Source: Deroplatys truncata (taxonomy: Eukaryota > Arthropoda > Insecta > Mantodea > Mantidae). From it: a DNA stretch of 64,000 nucleotides. This document shows, in pieces, positions 32,611 to 44,664 of this stretch; the first letter of the stretch is position 1; each line of letters begins with the position of its first letter. Location of the stretch: the NCBI GenBank assembly GCA_030765065.1, contig CM060989.1:41159501-41223500 (forward strand), written 5' to 3'. Below the pieces are notes generated by a model. It saw only the letters and a program-made list of their open reading frames with translations, ran no database searches and had not been told where the DNA came from. The translations under genes and the position numbers were made by a program.

Positions 32611-33915
32611 TACAGGTGTATCTTTGTTGGCGTCGTACATTTGGGGGACGTGTTCCTAACATCAAAACAGTAAAAATAGTTCATATGAATGTGGGTCTGA
32701 AAATCATTTATTTCAGAGTTACAACACAAAATCGAAAGTTACAAAAATTGCTCGAAGTGGCTTCCTCTTATTTCGATGCATGCTCTTACCTGCTCCGGCG
32801 TTGAAAATTCCTGGTGTGTTTTGTATTTGGTCAAATCCAGTTTGGATACGTCCTCTCAAAATGTCAACATCAGGTACAGAAGTCGCATAAAACAAGGGCT
32901 TCAAATGTCCCCAGACGAAAAAATCCATTGGATTCAAATCAAGCGATCGAGTAGGCCATGCAATAGGTCCCCCTCGACCATTCCATATTTGCGGAAATCG
33001 ATCATTCAAAAACTTAGGAACTATCATACTGAAATGAGCTGGAGCACCATCGTGTAAAAACCATATTCGTTGGATGATGTCCAGATGCACATTATCAGTT
33101 AAGTGATGCAACTCATTTCTTAGAAACTGGAGATAGGTTTGTCCATGCAGACGCGGAGGGAAGAAGTAGGAACCAATAATGTGATCATGAATGATTCCAC
33201 CCCAAACGTTGAGAGAGAACCTCTGTTGATGGTTGTCCCGTCGTACTTCATTAGGATTTTCAAATGCCGAGTTATGAGAGTTATGAAAATTTAAGATGCC
33301 GTCGCGAGTAAAACTAGCCTCATCCGTGAATAAGATACAGGCTAGGAAATTGATAAACGCAGCGCACTGCTGTAACATGCGTTGACAGAAACATCCACTT
33401 GGTTCAAAGTCCACCTCATTTAATTCTTGCACACGTTGAAGGTGATACGGGTACAGAAGATCTTCATGCAGAATTCTCCAGATAGTCATATGACTTAACT
33501 CTTTCCCTTACAGCCATACGTCTTGTGCTTTGTGATGGGTCTGCATCCACAGCACGAAGAACTCCTTCAAGCTCAATGCCTCGCACCGCTCTTGGTCTCC
33601 CAACATCATTAGTACTCCTCTAAAATGCGACATTCTCTCTCAAGGTTGGTGAATTCGCGCGAATGTTCTTGCACACGGCAACGGCCCGTCAGGGTACTTT
33701 TCTACATAAAGTTCACGTGCTCGTGCTGCATTGCCGTTTGCACGGCCATACGTGTAGTGCATATCCGTCTATTCACTCATGGGATACATTTTCTTTGACC
33801 TATAACAACGAAACGGTCGATTTTCAGACCCATGTGCATATGAACTTTTTTTTACTGTTTTGATGTCAGGAACACGTCCCGCAAGTATATGACACCAATA
33901 AAGATACTTCCTGTA
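32611..33915 (-). mobile_element. Tc1/mariner-superfamily element (D,D41D type) with ~95-bp terminal inverted repeats
   Basis: The left end TACAGGTGTATCTTTGTTGG and the inverted right end TACAGGAAGTATCTTTATTG pair for about 95 bp. The pairing includes GGACGTGTTCCTNACATCAA, AACAGTAAAAA and GTTCATATGNNNNTGGGTCTGAAAATC. TA flanks both ends and the length is 1.3 kb. The repeats are unusually long and well preserved compared with the 20-50 bp of the other elements here. Confidence 0.93.
32719..33880 (-). pseudogene. D,D41D transposase, C-terminal two-thirds open
   Basis: A 256-codon minus-strand frame (33489-32719) covers the catalytic domain. FTDEASFTRDGILNFHN has the first Asp. RFSLNVWGGIIHDHIIGSYF and FPPRLHGQTYLQFL follow. 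FLHDGAPAHFS has the second Asp. WNGRGGPIAWPTRSLDLNPM, then DFFVWGHLKPLFY, places the third acidic residue (PMD) with 41 residues between, the spacing of the rosa/Visitor-type D,D41D group. All three acids are present. TRSLDLNP replaces the usual PRSPDLNP. The frame runs on to a stop at 32719 after NAGAGKSMHRNKRKP. The N-terminal DNA-binding region (33880-33490) is recognisable (AARARELYVEKYPDGPLPCA in one frame) but interrupted by stops and frameshifts. The protein as it stands would lack its helix-turn-helix part. Confidence 0.88.
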
Positions 33916-33949
33916 TTGACAGTATATAGCTCGACCACCGTAATGTTTC

Positions 33950-34378
33950 GTTTGATGAGTTATGCTACAAAAGAAGCTGTTTGAAATAAATTGTGTGTTT
34001 TAAAGAGATGCACATTGGTTGTGTAGTACGTTTTCGTCTATGGCTTAACGTTTACCAACTGTACAAGATTATATAGAATTCCTCCCGAATGGACAGGATT
34101 TCAGAAACTATTAACAGAAAATTCAAAATATACGTTTTATTTGTCGTCTAAATATTGATATATGGTATTTTAATCAACATCGTTAGAACAGTTTTTGAAA
34201 AAATCTAAAATTTCGAAAAATGTCTCATCTAAGGGGTGGTTTGTGTAGGGGGTATCCTCTTGAAAATCTTGGTGTCGCATCTTTGGAAGATAATGAAATT
34301 ACATACCAATCTTGGTATTTATCCGATTTTTCGTTTTTGAGTTATGCTGTTCATACACACACCGGCCTAATTCTAAAA
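33950..34378 (+). mobile_element. Family H repeat unit, truncated at both ends
   Basis: It starts inside the family at AAATAAATTGTGTGTTTTAAAG and ends with a short CA tract and GGCCTAATTCTAAAAA, passing directly into the next unit without the terminal palindrome. Confidence 0.85.
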
Positions 34379-35222
34379 ATCTGATGTGATACATTCACAT
34401 GACTATCTTTATTACTGGGTAAACAAACTATTCTTACTAAAGCTTATTTTTCTATCTACTGCATTTAAACGCAAGTAAACATTTCAGAAATAGCTATATT
34501 ACACATTTCGTTATAGATAAAAATAGAAAAGCGATAGTCAAATGTTTTAGAACTGAACGCTATATGCTGGCTTTAAAATTGCATACCGTTTCCATGCAAT
34601 CGCGAGAAACAATTGAATTTTGACACGACATTTAGAGAATGACCAAGTAATGAACAATTCGAACAATTACTAAGGATATCCCAGAAATGGCTTAAAACGC
34701 AAAAATAAATTGTGCGTTTTAAAGAGACCTGCATTTTTTGTGTAGTACATTTATGTCTATCGCTTAAGCTTATCAGTTATATTAGATTATACAAAATTCC
34801 TTCTGAATGAAGAGGACTTCAAAGGCTATACCCAGAAAATTCAAGATATACATTTTATTTGTCATGAAAATATCTTTAATATATGGTATTTCAATATAAA
34901 TCGTTAGAGCCATTTTAGAAAATAAAAAATTTCGAAAAATGTTCTATTTAAATGGTAGTTTGTAGAGGAGGAATCTTCTTGAAAGTCTTCCTGTCAAATT
35001 CTTGGAAAATACTGAGCTTAAATATGAAGTTTGGTACTTATTCCGCTTTTCATTTTTGAGTTATGTTGTTCACAGAGACACACACATACGGACATGTTTC
35101 CAAAAATGATTTATTCGGATTCAGGAGGTCTCAAAACGTGTATTTCCGCAAAATTTTGTTAACGAATTTTTGGGTGGAATGCAATACTTTACCTACTATG
35201 TACGTGGTAGACAGAGTATATA
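34379..35222 (+). mobile_element. Family H repeat, head-to-tail second unit with a complete right end
   Basis: The left end TCTGATGTGATACATTCACA and all internal blocks are present. The right end is GGGTGGAATGCAATACTTTA, then the palindrome CTACTATGTACGTGGTAG and ACAGAGTA. Confidence 0.88.
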
Positions 35223-35974
35223 TAAAAAGGAATTCATACGAATCTTATACCGCAAGCTTTCATTCCAGTCTCCTTTTATAAACTGATCCATTACTGCATG
35301 CAAAGTAGTTGTTTTGACTCTGGTAGGAGATACGTGTTCTCTCAACTAAGGATATTTCTGAACACACACGGAGGCAGTAATAAAAGTTTTGGGTGACCGC
35401 ATCGGTTGTATATCTGCTTCTCTGGAATAACAACCAGGGGAAAAACAAAAACGAAGCGAACATAATTTTAACTTTGGAGCTGGCTGTGTGGAGGACAAGG
35501 TTTAATAGTTATAAAAACCTGGGAGGTGTAACCAGCTGATGAAGATAAAACCATCACAATCATGTTCCTTTTCTTCCACGATGGTAGTTACGGCAAAGAA
35601 AGGAACATAATAAACGAGAATAAATAACGATAGTAAAAAAGACAGGTATTCAAAAATGGCTCAAGTATGGGCCTCTCTTTTCTGGAAGAGAAAACGAAGA
35701 TTCCGTAATTAGAATATTTTTCGCCAGTGAAACCGAATTGGTGATGTAGCAATGAAGGTCGATAAAGGAAGCTCATTATGGTCTGGTAATATGCGGTCTA
35801 GACTCGGTTATTTACGTGATATGATCTTAAGAATAAAAAGACGTGCCTGATGTTACAGTTCATTGAAATTGATAATTATTCTGTATAATATTTTATGTTT
35901 ATGAACTACAAGGGTTTAAAATTACTTACCTAAGCCCATAACTCAAATACTCGTGTTCTTGCACTGTCCGATAA
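35223..35974. other. Unassigned
   Basis: No repeat or coding motif was recognised. Confidence 0.45.
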
Positions 35975-35999
35975 AAGAAAGCATTTTTACAAAAAGGTC

Positions 36000-36036
<37 letters not shown>

Positions 36037-36690
36037 AACGCAACTCAAAAAAGAAAAGTCGGATAAACACCAAACTTGGTATTTAGATTCAGTAACTTCC
36101 AAAGATGCGACACGAAGATTTTCAAGAAAATACTCGCACCCTAAATTTCCCTTTACGTGGAACATTTTTCGAAATTTTTTATTTTCTAAAGAATGGCTCT
36201 AACGATTTTGATTAAAATACGACATATTAAACATGTTTACAAGTGTAATGAAATGCATATACTGAATTTTCTGCTAATAGCCTGTGAAGCGCTCTTGATT
36301 CGGAAGAAATTTTATTTACTGTAACTGGTAAACGTTAAGCGATAGACGAAAACGTACTGCAAAGAAGTGTACATCTCTTATAAATAGAATTTATTTCAGT
36401 AACTTTCTTGTAGCATAAGCTTTTTCTGAGATATTCTTTAGTAATGGTTCGAAGTGTTCATTACTTGGCCATTCTCTTGAAGTCCTGTCAGCCTTCAGTT
36501 GTTTCTCGCGATTGCATGGAAATGATATGGAATTTTAAGGCCAGCATATAACGTCCAGTTCTTAAATATGTGACTATCGTTGTTATTTTGTATTTATAAC
36601 GAAATGTGTAGTGTAGCTATTTCTGTAAATGTTTATCTGGATTAAAATATACACGATGGAGGGTAGAGAAGCTCGTGTGAATGTATCGCA
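35975..36690 (-). mobile_element. Family H repeat unit with (GT)n tract
   Basis: It lacks the right-end palindrome; it begins at CAAAAAGGTCC next to a GT tract (36003-36032, CA on the minus strand). It runs to the diverged left end (minus strand ACTGATGCGATACATTCACA), where the next minus-strand unit starts. Confidence 0.87.
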
Positions 36691-36713
36691 TCAGTTTTAG
36701 AAAAAAGTCCGTG

Positions 36714-36763
<50 letters not shown>

Positions 36764-37395
36764 GTCTGAGTAGCATACCTAAAAGGCGAAAAGTTGGTTA
36801 AATATTAAACTTGATAATCAAGTTTTAATATAAGGATGCGATACAAACTTTCAAGAAAGTATCTTCACACGAAACTCCCTTTACATGGAACATTTTTTGT
36901 TATTTTTTATTTTCTCAAAAATTGCTGTAACGATTTTGATTAAAATATCATATATTTTAGATATTTTCGTGACAAAGAAAATGCATCTGTTGAATTTTCT
37001 GGAAATATCCATTGAAGTATTCATTCTGAATGCTTTTTTGTAACTGGTAAACCGTAAAAGATGGACAAAATTTTACTGCAAAAATGTAGATATCGTTAAA
37101 GCATAAATGTCTATTTCTGAGATATTCCTGGTTGTTATTTTTTTGTCTTGGTAATGCAAAGCCATTACATAGCGACCAGCTTTTAAAAATTTTAGTATCG
37201 CTTAAGCCTACTGTATTCTTCTATTCCCATTGTACCCACCTACAAGGAAATAGGTAATAATACCATTTTTGAACGTTTGTATCTTCAATAACATGAAGAT
37301 AAAAGAATAAGCTTTTATAAGAAGCGTTTGTTAAAGAATGGTTAGAAAAAAAAAAGCTTGTGAATGTAGCACATCCGGATTTTAGTTTCTTTTTG
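36691..37395 (-). mobile_element. Family H repeat unit, head-to-tail with the previous one
   Basis: It starts at TAGAAAAAAGTCCGTG beside the longest GT tract of the window (36714-36762) and ends at the left terminus (minus strand CCGGATGTGCTACATTCACA). Again there is no terminal palindrome at the junction with its neighbour. Confidence 0.87.
36714..36762. repeat. (GT)n microsatellite inside family H
   Basis: This is a run of about 23 GT units. Confidence 0.95.
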
Positions 37396-37659
37396 CATCA
37401 GGTACAGTAAAAACAATGAAATAGGCATATGAATTTCCCTGTTCATTAAAATTCAGGTTAGTGGACATTTACCACCATAAATGTTTGAGAATACATTCCA
37501 CTCTCAAAACAGTGACTCAGCAGTAGTGGCAGTTTTGTGTCAGGTGTGCTATTATATCAAACTGGGGTGGACCAGTCCACCGTAACAGTTATTTATTTCG
37601 GAAAATACAGCATTAAAAATTTTAGCCTAAGATATTCTGATTTAGTGCATTTCTCATTT

Positions 37660-38038
37660 TCACTTCACCTTTCTTTACGCGTGATGAATCACGCACGATA
37701 CAGTCTTTTTTTCTTCTTCTCTTCCCTTCGCTCGCCTTCGGATCCTCGCTATCAAACACAGGGTTTCTATCGCAAACTAAGTAGCACTCACTATAAGAAT
37801 AGTAACCAACCCAATAATTGTCGCAAGCACGCAAGCAGGAGCTTTGCGAGAGTTCGCGGGAGGCGGGGGAACAAATATCCAGAAATATCTCATATCTTGA
37901 TAACACTTCTATGATTTAGCGTCGCCCTCTCTATCTCCGCAGCCGGCCAGTCGGCCGGCCGGCGCTGAAGGGCATCGTCATCCAAGCGCCATTGATCAGG
38001 TATAACCGGAAGTGCGGTCAGTGTCTCAACACTTCAAA
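37660..38038 (+). promoter_or_regulatory. CpG-rich promoter-like patch with ETS motif
   Basis: In otherwise CpG-poor AT-rich DNA, this stretch has many CpGs, a GC palindrome CGGCCGGCCGG (around 37952) and, 25 bp before an ATG, ACCGGAAGTG (38005-38014). The last is the core site bound by ETS/GABP factors in housekeeping promoters. TCAGTGTC just downstream could serve as an initiator. Nothing here matches the repeats elsewhere in the window, so it is the best candidate for host promoter DNA. The evidence is motif-based only. Confidence 0.35.
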
Positions 38039-38099
38039 ATGTCAAATGGGAGTGGGGTCAAATGGGGCGGTTTTCTTCACATTTGTGCAGTATTTAAAG
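38039..38099 (+). CDS. Possible first coding exon (20 codons)
   Basis: An ATG 25 bp downstream of the ETS motif opens MSNGSGVKWGGFLHICAVFK. The frame then meets AAAG|GTTAGC at 38099, a fair splice donor. Without splicing it would stop two codons later. A short 5' untranslated region and a short first exon would fit a compact housekeeping gene, such as one for a small mitochondrial protein, but I do not recognise the peptide. I could not identify a second exon in the 600 bp downstream. The coding strand and start rest on the promoter context alone. Confidence 0.25.
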
Positions 38100-39049
38100 G
38101 TTAGCTGTGTTACAAAAGGTTTAACTGCAGTAAAGAATATGGAGTTTGACAAAGCAATAATTGGTGATTTTAGATAAGAGTGTAATCTGCAGGTTGGAAA
38201 GACGTGAACACTGTGGCTTGTGATTCACCGGGAATTAAGTTAAAGACAGCCTGATCCACTAATGTTTTTCAATATTTAAAAGAAAACATATTTTATGTAT
38301 CCTTTAATTGTGCTATTACATCATTTTAATTCAGATTGTCTGTCACTGCAATATTTCTATATACACAACTATAAATTCTTATATGAGAGTATAATTTTGC
38401 TAAGTGCAAATTGTACCAGTCATTAAAATAAAAGCAACACTATAATGCTGTAAAAACTAGGGAATTTACAATTCGTTTGCCAATTTATAGCAGATTCGTG
38501 CTAAGATAGTTACCTACCTACGGTTTTTAATTACTGAAATCATAAAACTGAGCACTGCACGAATAGCGGTGATTAATACACGACTGTTTCACCCGTGCCC
38601 GGTGTATAAATTGATATTGACCAATAACATTTAGCAATTCCTCAGATATAGACCAATCACGGTCGTCTATCTTATAATATGCTTTCAAGGATAGAATTTT
38701 ATCTGATAAAACATGAGCTTTTTACTGAACAGTATTAGTTTAAGAATGCAATGATTAAATAAACTACGTCATTCATCTCGACAGCAGATTCAACCATGAT
38801 TAAGATTTGAATATAGGAGCAAGAATGAACAAAAGTAACAAATCAGCCAAGGTATCTTCACTAAAGCCAGCAGATAAATCCACAGCACCGTTTATCAATT
38901 CTGGAGAAATTACAAAATCCTACTACCTCAACATTCACTTCAGTCGAATCTACTTCACTGCCTATTACCAAAAACCAGCAGATCACTAAAACTTTCAACT
39001 TTGAAAATTGTATTTTTAATCATGTACATTCAATTACAACGGAGGAGGA
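38100..39049. other. Unassigned; would be intron DNA if the exon at 38039 is real
   Basis: This is AT-rich. The frames around 38807-39010 are Ser/Thr/Lys-rich in all three phases and carry no family motif. Confidence 0.4.
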
Positions 39050-39345
39050 ACACCTGGCGCACGGTGACCTACGTAGAATGTATTGCAGTTACTACCTCCA
39101 GGAGGAAGATATGATCCTCAGTAGGCTGTAGGGCGTAGGCAGATCTTTCCTTGGAGCAAGCATCCGCACCACCACACACCACGAAACCTAGAAACACGAT
39201 AAGAAAACATAATGAAGGAAAGGAAGTCGTGTTAGATGAGAAGCCACTCCAGCATTTGCCGTACGACCAGGAATAACCACGAAAACTCAAGGTAAGAGTG
39301 GGCGGTCAATGGGAATCGAATCCGGAACTCCTTGGAATCAACTCA
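39050..39345 (-). repeat. tRNA-derived SINE, family S
   Basis: On the minus strand, CCGGATTCGATTCCC (39311-39325) is the B box. TTGAGTTTTCGTGGTTATTC, CGTACGGCAAATGCTGGAGT and GGCTTCTCATCTAACACGA match the family core, and the tail with GTAGTAACTGCAATACATTC ends near 39060. Confidence 0.78.
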
Positions 39346-39599
39346 TTCGATTTCAAATGGTGTAAATTTCCAAATAAATTATGTTTTTGATAAAAATGTG
39401 TCTATTGTATTTCGATTTTAACTCATTTTGAGGTTATCTATTTTGTTACTTCCACTATTGGTAGCATTGTTCATTTAGTAGATATGTCGTAATCTAACAA
39501 CCTAATAATTATTTGATTTTAACAACACAAGTAAAAAGTGACACCGTATTGACGGGCAGATATAAAGAAGGAAAGAAAAATAACAATAAGATCGAGAAA

Positions 39600-40225
39600 C
39601 AATTGCAATAAATAATTTCCATACTTTATTCAGGAAGTCAGGCTAGCCAGAGTCATTAGCGACAGTCAAGGTAGCGAGCACATTAGCTTAAGAATTTCTG
39701 GTAACACAGATTATAAGTCCAGTACGCTTATACAGTCATGTGGGCCAAAATTCTGAAAAAGAGAAAGGCACTTATATTTCTGAGTATTTAGCACCCTCGG
39801 TTAGAAATAAAGTCAGAGACGTAAGATCTGGCGTGAAAATTACGTTGGTGGGGGGAATAATATGTAGGCGGAACTAAAATTAATAGGCGCGCATCTTAAT
39901 CTCTCTATCTGGTACTGCCAGCGGTGCTTACGTGTGCGATTTTAAGCGCCCAGTGACCGCTTGTGCGAGTGGCGGCTAGCGCGCTGGGTAGCGACTCACG
40001 GTAGGTTACGCTTCTAGTTTATCTCGGAAACAATTATTTCCACTCAAACCGCCGGCAACTCAACTTAATAACTCAAATAGCAGTTCACAATAAATTTCTC
40101 AGTCAATTTAAACTGGCGTTGTCCTTCACAATACATCCACACATACCCTGAGGAAACTATTCATAGCTCTACCACAGGAGCAGCCGGCAGCAGAACTAAC
40201 TCAGTTAGTGGAGACGACGAGAAAA
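39600..40225 (+). repeat. LTR-like repeat, left copy
   Basis: It shares its start TGCAATAAATAATTTC, a middle block (AGGCG..CTAAA/ATTAATA..), TTTCTCAGTCAATTTAAACT, ACATACCCTGAG and the end GCAGCCGGCAGCAGAA with 41128-41885. The two are direct repeats about 0.9 kb apart and well diverged. They could be LTRs of one element that has lost its coding region, or two solo insertions. No primer-binding site or RT sequence lies between them. Confidence 0.5.
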
Positions 40226-41127
40226 GGTGGCACCTACATTCTTGCTACAAATTGTCACACCGTCATCGCAGCATGTTGATTCCGCTTCAGAAAGTAATTA
40301 TTATTTATATAACCGTTACATTTTATTCATTGAATAGTCTTAATAAATCCCATTCGAGTTTGCCAGTTTCATCAGTAAATTTCCTAACCTCTAGTGGGAT
40401 TATCTATGACAAAACTAGCGATAAGAATAACGTTTATCTCTTCCTCCTTGGCCATATTGTATTAACTTATTTTTAGAACAAGAATTTTAAAAAAAGCATA
40501 ATAAAAACAACACGAAATTAGAGACGTAGAAGCAACCGTGAAAAACACACTTTGATCTTCGGTTTAATACCAGCTCTACAACTGCCGTGTTTTTTGTTTC
40601 TAATTTTCACAAAAGAAAAAGCTACTCGTCGCAATAAATTGGCTCCAAATGGGCTCCACGCACAAAAATGTGGGCTTCGAGCACTACTTATATTGCCTTG
40701 AATATGTAATTATGATACCGCGTGATGCATTACGTGGTAGCCTTTCAGAGAATTGGGCGTAAGATGGAAATATATTCACGATCTATCTGCAAGGTGAAAA
40801 TCGTCCTAAAAGATTAAGTGCTATGTTAATAACATGGTTATAAAATAATCTGGTCTAGAAGTCAGTTTTAATACTGAATTAAGACAATGATGCAGATGTG
40901 TTTACCAATATATACAAAAACAGCAGAGTGTAATCATGCAGTTAAATAAAAGTTCATGTATGCATTATTCGTGCTTGCCACATTGAAAAATTAATATTTG
41001 CTCTGTTTCTCCAGTTAGAAAACAAAGTAAAAGGGAAAACAATTCTCCTTTTTAGTTGTTATTGAAGTTATTAACTCGTATGATAAGTAATTTTATACAG
41101 GAATGATAGAGAAATATATAAATGATT
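40226..41127. other. DNA between two LTR-like repeats, no coding motif
   Basis: This is 0.9 kb of AT-rich DNA with no gag-pol motif. The frame at 40252-40476 is not recognisable. Confidence 0.45.
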
Positions 41128-41885
41128 GCAATAAATAATTTCTGCAAACTGAAGCAATGTATAATGGAAGAAGAAAGAGTTACAATTTTGTAAGTGAATA
41201 AGGAAATCAGTACCAGGCAGATTACGGGTACAGGAAAAGTAATTAGTTAAAAGTGTAGAGCAGCTAAGGTAATTAAGCGTTCCGGCGAACTTAAGTCAAC
41301 AAGATATCCAGCTCAAGGTTCATGTGGCTAGTATTCAAGACGTTAAGAAACAAGAGATGTGTGAAAATGCACGTAGGCCAGTTCGGAAAAATGAGAAAGA
41401 GGAAGGAATTCTTAAAATTTGGTAGTCAAAGAGTAAAAGTTGTGTTTTCAGATCTGTAAGATTTGGCAACGTATAATGTAGGAACTTTGGTAGGGTAGTT
41501 CAAAGTAGGCGGGACTTAAGTTAATAAAAGAGCGTGTATCGCTAAAATTAGCGACTTTCTTTCTTTTCTTTCGTGGACAGCCTTAGGACCTTACAGTCTT
41601 TTACAGTGATCGACAGTTCCTAGCGCGTAAGACCGCGCTGGGTTATCAGTTGCTTAATGGTAGCCGCCAATGCCGATAATCATTTTAGCGACGGCAGTTT
41701 ACTGTATCTTCAAACAGTCTGCAACTCACCTCAAGAACTCAAGTATTAGATCACATTAAATTACTCAGTCAGTTTAAACTGGTGTTACCCTTTCACACTA
41801 CGTCCACGCATACCCTGAGAGAAAAATCTAATAGCCAACCACTGTAGCAGCCGGCAGCAGAATCAACAGCAGTCATTCTGTATCC
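41128..41885 (+). repeat. LTR-like repeat, right copy
   Basis: It carries TTAATAAAAGAGCG (a possible TATA-like or poly(A)-like signal) and the small hairpin CGCTAAAATTAGCG at 41552. It is about 130 bp longer than the left copy. See 39600-40225 for the shared blocks. Confidence 0.5.
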
Positions 41886-42554
41886 ATAGGTGAAATTTTT
41901 AAAGCTCGTTGCTTTTATCTAAATGTTTTTAAAGTTTTATCGCATGTTTGTCTAACATAACTATACGTGTGTTTTAATTTCATGCAGATATCGTTAATAG
42001 TTTTTGAGAAAACTTTTATTTTTCTTTTATTATAGTTGGTTTACCCGACACTGTACGTGTAGCTCTTTAAATTCGAATAACAATATAATTAGTTTCACTT
42101 ACCTCCCCTCCGTTCTATATGAAACTACAAGACACTTAGAGTTATTTAAAACTCTCAATTCACTATAAGGAACAAAATAAAAAAACTGAGAAGACACTAT
42201 GCAAAAGTACTGTTGAACAATCAAAATACTACAGTTTGTAATGATCATTTATCGTGAAAGCAGCTGACCTCTACGTTGCCACATTCGGGCTGCCTATTTA
42301 TGGAGATGTCATTTGGAAAAATATAATAACCTTTAAGTAACGTCAATATAATCTTGTTTATTCTCAGCAAGTTGAAAAGCTTACTGAGAAAACACAAGAA
42401 TGACAAAACAAAAGAAAGGCCAAAATTAATATACAAAGAAGAAGAGTTGCTTCATCTAGTCCGATTTCTTTGGCGTTATCCACGACCACCATCATTTTTA
42501 TGTCATTCATTTTTTGTTTTTCTGCTTATAAAACATCACTAACTTCCTACAGAA
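41886..42554. other. Unassigned AT-rich DNA
   Basis: No repeat or coding motif was recognised. Confidence 0.45.
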
Positions 42555-43305
42555 AAAATTCTGTGATGTATATAAACTATTTTTACTAAATCTTATTTTT
42601 CTATCTACTACATTTAATCCAAATAAACCTTTGCAAAAATAGCTACATTACACATTTCATTATAAATACAAAGAGAACAGCGATAGTGAAATGTTTAAGA
42701 ACTGGATGCTATATGCTGACCTTAAAATTCCATACTGTTTCCATGCAATCGCGAGACACTGAAAATCAATGGGATTTTTGGCAAGAATGATAAGTATTGA
42801 ACAATTGGTATCTTTAATAACGGTATCTCAGAAACTACTTATGCCACAAACAAACTTATTTTAAGTAAATTGTGTGTTTTAAAGAGATCTACATTTTTGT
42901 GTGGTACGTTTTTGTCTAGCGCTTAACGTTTATAAGTTATACAAAATTATACAGCATTCCTTCCGAATGAAGAGGACTTCCTAGGTTATTTCCAGAAATT
43001 TCAAGATATACATTTTATTTGCCATGTAAATATCTTTCATATATGATATTTTAATCAAAGCCGTTAGAGCCATTTTTTAGAAAATCAAAATTTTCGGAAA
43101 AAGTTATATGTAAAGGGCAGTTGGAATTATGGGGATTTTCTTTAAAATCATCTTGTTGCATTCTTGGAAGATACTAAACTCAAATACCAAGTTTGGTATT
43201 TATTCGACTTTTCGTTTTTGAGTTATGCTGTTCACAAACACACACATGCGGACGTGTTTTCAGAAATGCTTTATTTTGATTCAGAGCGCCTCCAAACGTG
43301 TACTT
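42555..43305 (+). mobile_element. Family H repeat, both ends frayed
   Basis: Internal blocks run from ACTATTTTTACTAAATCTTA to the CA tract (43235-43246) and TTATTTTGATTCAGAGCGCC TCCAAACGTG. The terminal palindrome is missing. Confidence 0.85.
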
Positions 43306-44520
43306 AATCGCTCCGTACTCAGAAAATTGCTGCTCCTGTATATTAAATTAAATATATATAAATTAGTTTATGCAATCTTAACATTATAACCGGGTTGTTA
43401 CTGTATTCAATATTGTGCATAACTGGCGCATTATAGTACACGTGCCAATAACAGCAATTACGTACTACCGGTATTCCAAGTTGCCGTGGCTTATAAAGGG
43501 AAGTGTGATATTCTTTAATCTTAGCAATGAAGATGCAAAAACATTGTGCATTATTAAATAAATAATAATTAAGATTTGAATTTATAATTACTTACCATGC
43601 GATGCTGATTAGCCTATATAACAGCCCGTAACACCTGCTCACTTCTCTCTAAGAAAGGGAACGCATGCAAGTGGCGGTTTGTTTATCCCTTCAACACGCC
43701 AGATAATAACATGAAATGCAGGGAGAGAAGCTAACGTCTCATTTGCAAACATCTGAAGGCGCTCTTAGTTGTCTACTATGGATGCCGAACTATTTCACGA
43801 TTTATTTCCTACAATTTATAACCTAACATCGTATAAAATATTGTATACAATTCGTAGATAATACTTAATATGACATTCACTCGTGTCATAATCATCAAGG
43901 TTATCAACTTGTTGCATTATGGTACTGATATTGTTATTTCTGAATTTGCGTTTTTTGTTTTTGAAAGTTATAATTTCAAAAGTTTCGGTTGAAACCGTTT
44001 ATTTGAAAAAGCTGTTTTCGGTTAAAAAATATCGATAATAAAATTGTAATCAATAACACTTTAGGCCTCTTTTGGTAACGTTAGTTAGTTCCACATACTT
44101 GAATTGAACATAAAGCTGTAATAGCAACAAGTTGTAGTATTAATCAGGTAAGCGACATATGGTGAGGCCAGCAGTACCTGCACCCACCCCTCCCCTCACC
44201 CTCGGTTTGCGTGAGATCGAAGCAACTAATTAAGGCAATTTCTAGCATACGATACCTCGGTAATGAGTTACTAATTATTAAATCATATCGAGATCATTAA
44301 TCCCTCCGGTACAGTCGGCTGGGAATTAAAATGGAAACTTTAAGAGTGCGCGGAAGAGATTCGAAACCTCATGCCCAAACTGGAGCAGCTGCTAAGGTAT
44401 CGCCGTCTGATGAACCAGGTTTTAGACGTTTTAGGTACGTTCACTACTCCCAGAGGAGCTATTAGTATCGAATTGTCCATCTGCAGTTATGTAGTTAAAA
44501 AACGAAGAAAGAGAACAGCA
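43306..44520. other. Unassigned; one short ORF behind a TATA-like sequence
   Basis: CCTATATAACAGCCCG at 43613 is followed about 165 bp later by ATGGATGCCGAACTATTTCA (43779), opening 28 codons (MDAELFHDLFPTIYNLTSYK...). It is too short to identify. Positions 44150-44470 are unrecognised. Confidence 0.3.
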
Positions 44521-44664
44521 TATATTTGATGTGTTACATTCACATGACTTTCTCTACCTTGTATCGTTTATTAGTGGCTACACAAATTATTCTAATGAAA
44601 GTTTATTCTCTATCTACATTTTAATCGAGATAGAGAATATAGGGAATAGCGATAATCAAATTTT
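44521..44664 (+). mobile_element. Family H left-end fragment
   Basis: It starts TTTGATGTGTTACATTCACA TGACTTTCTCTAC and stops after about 140 bp, where the next copy begins in the opposite orientation. Confidence 0.8.
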
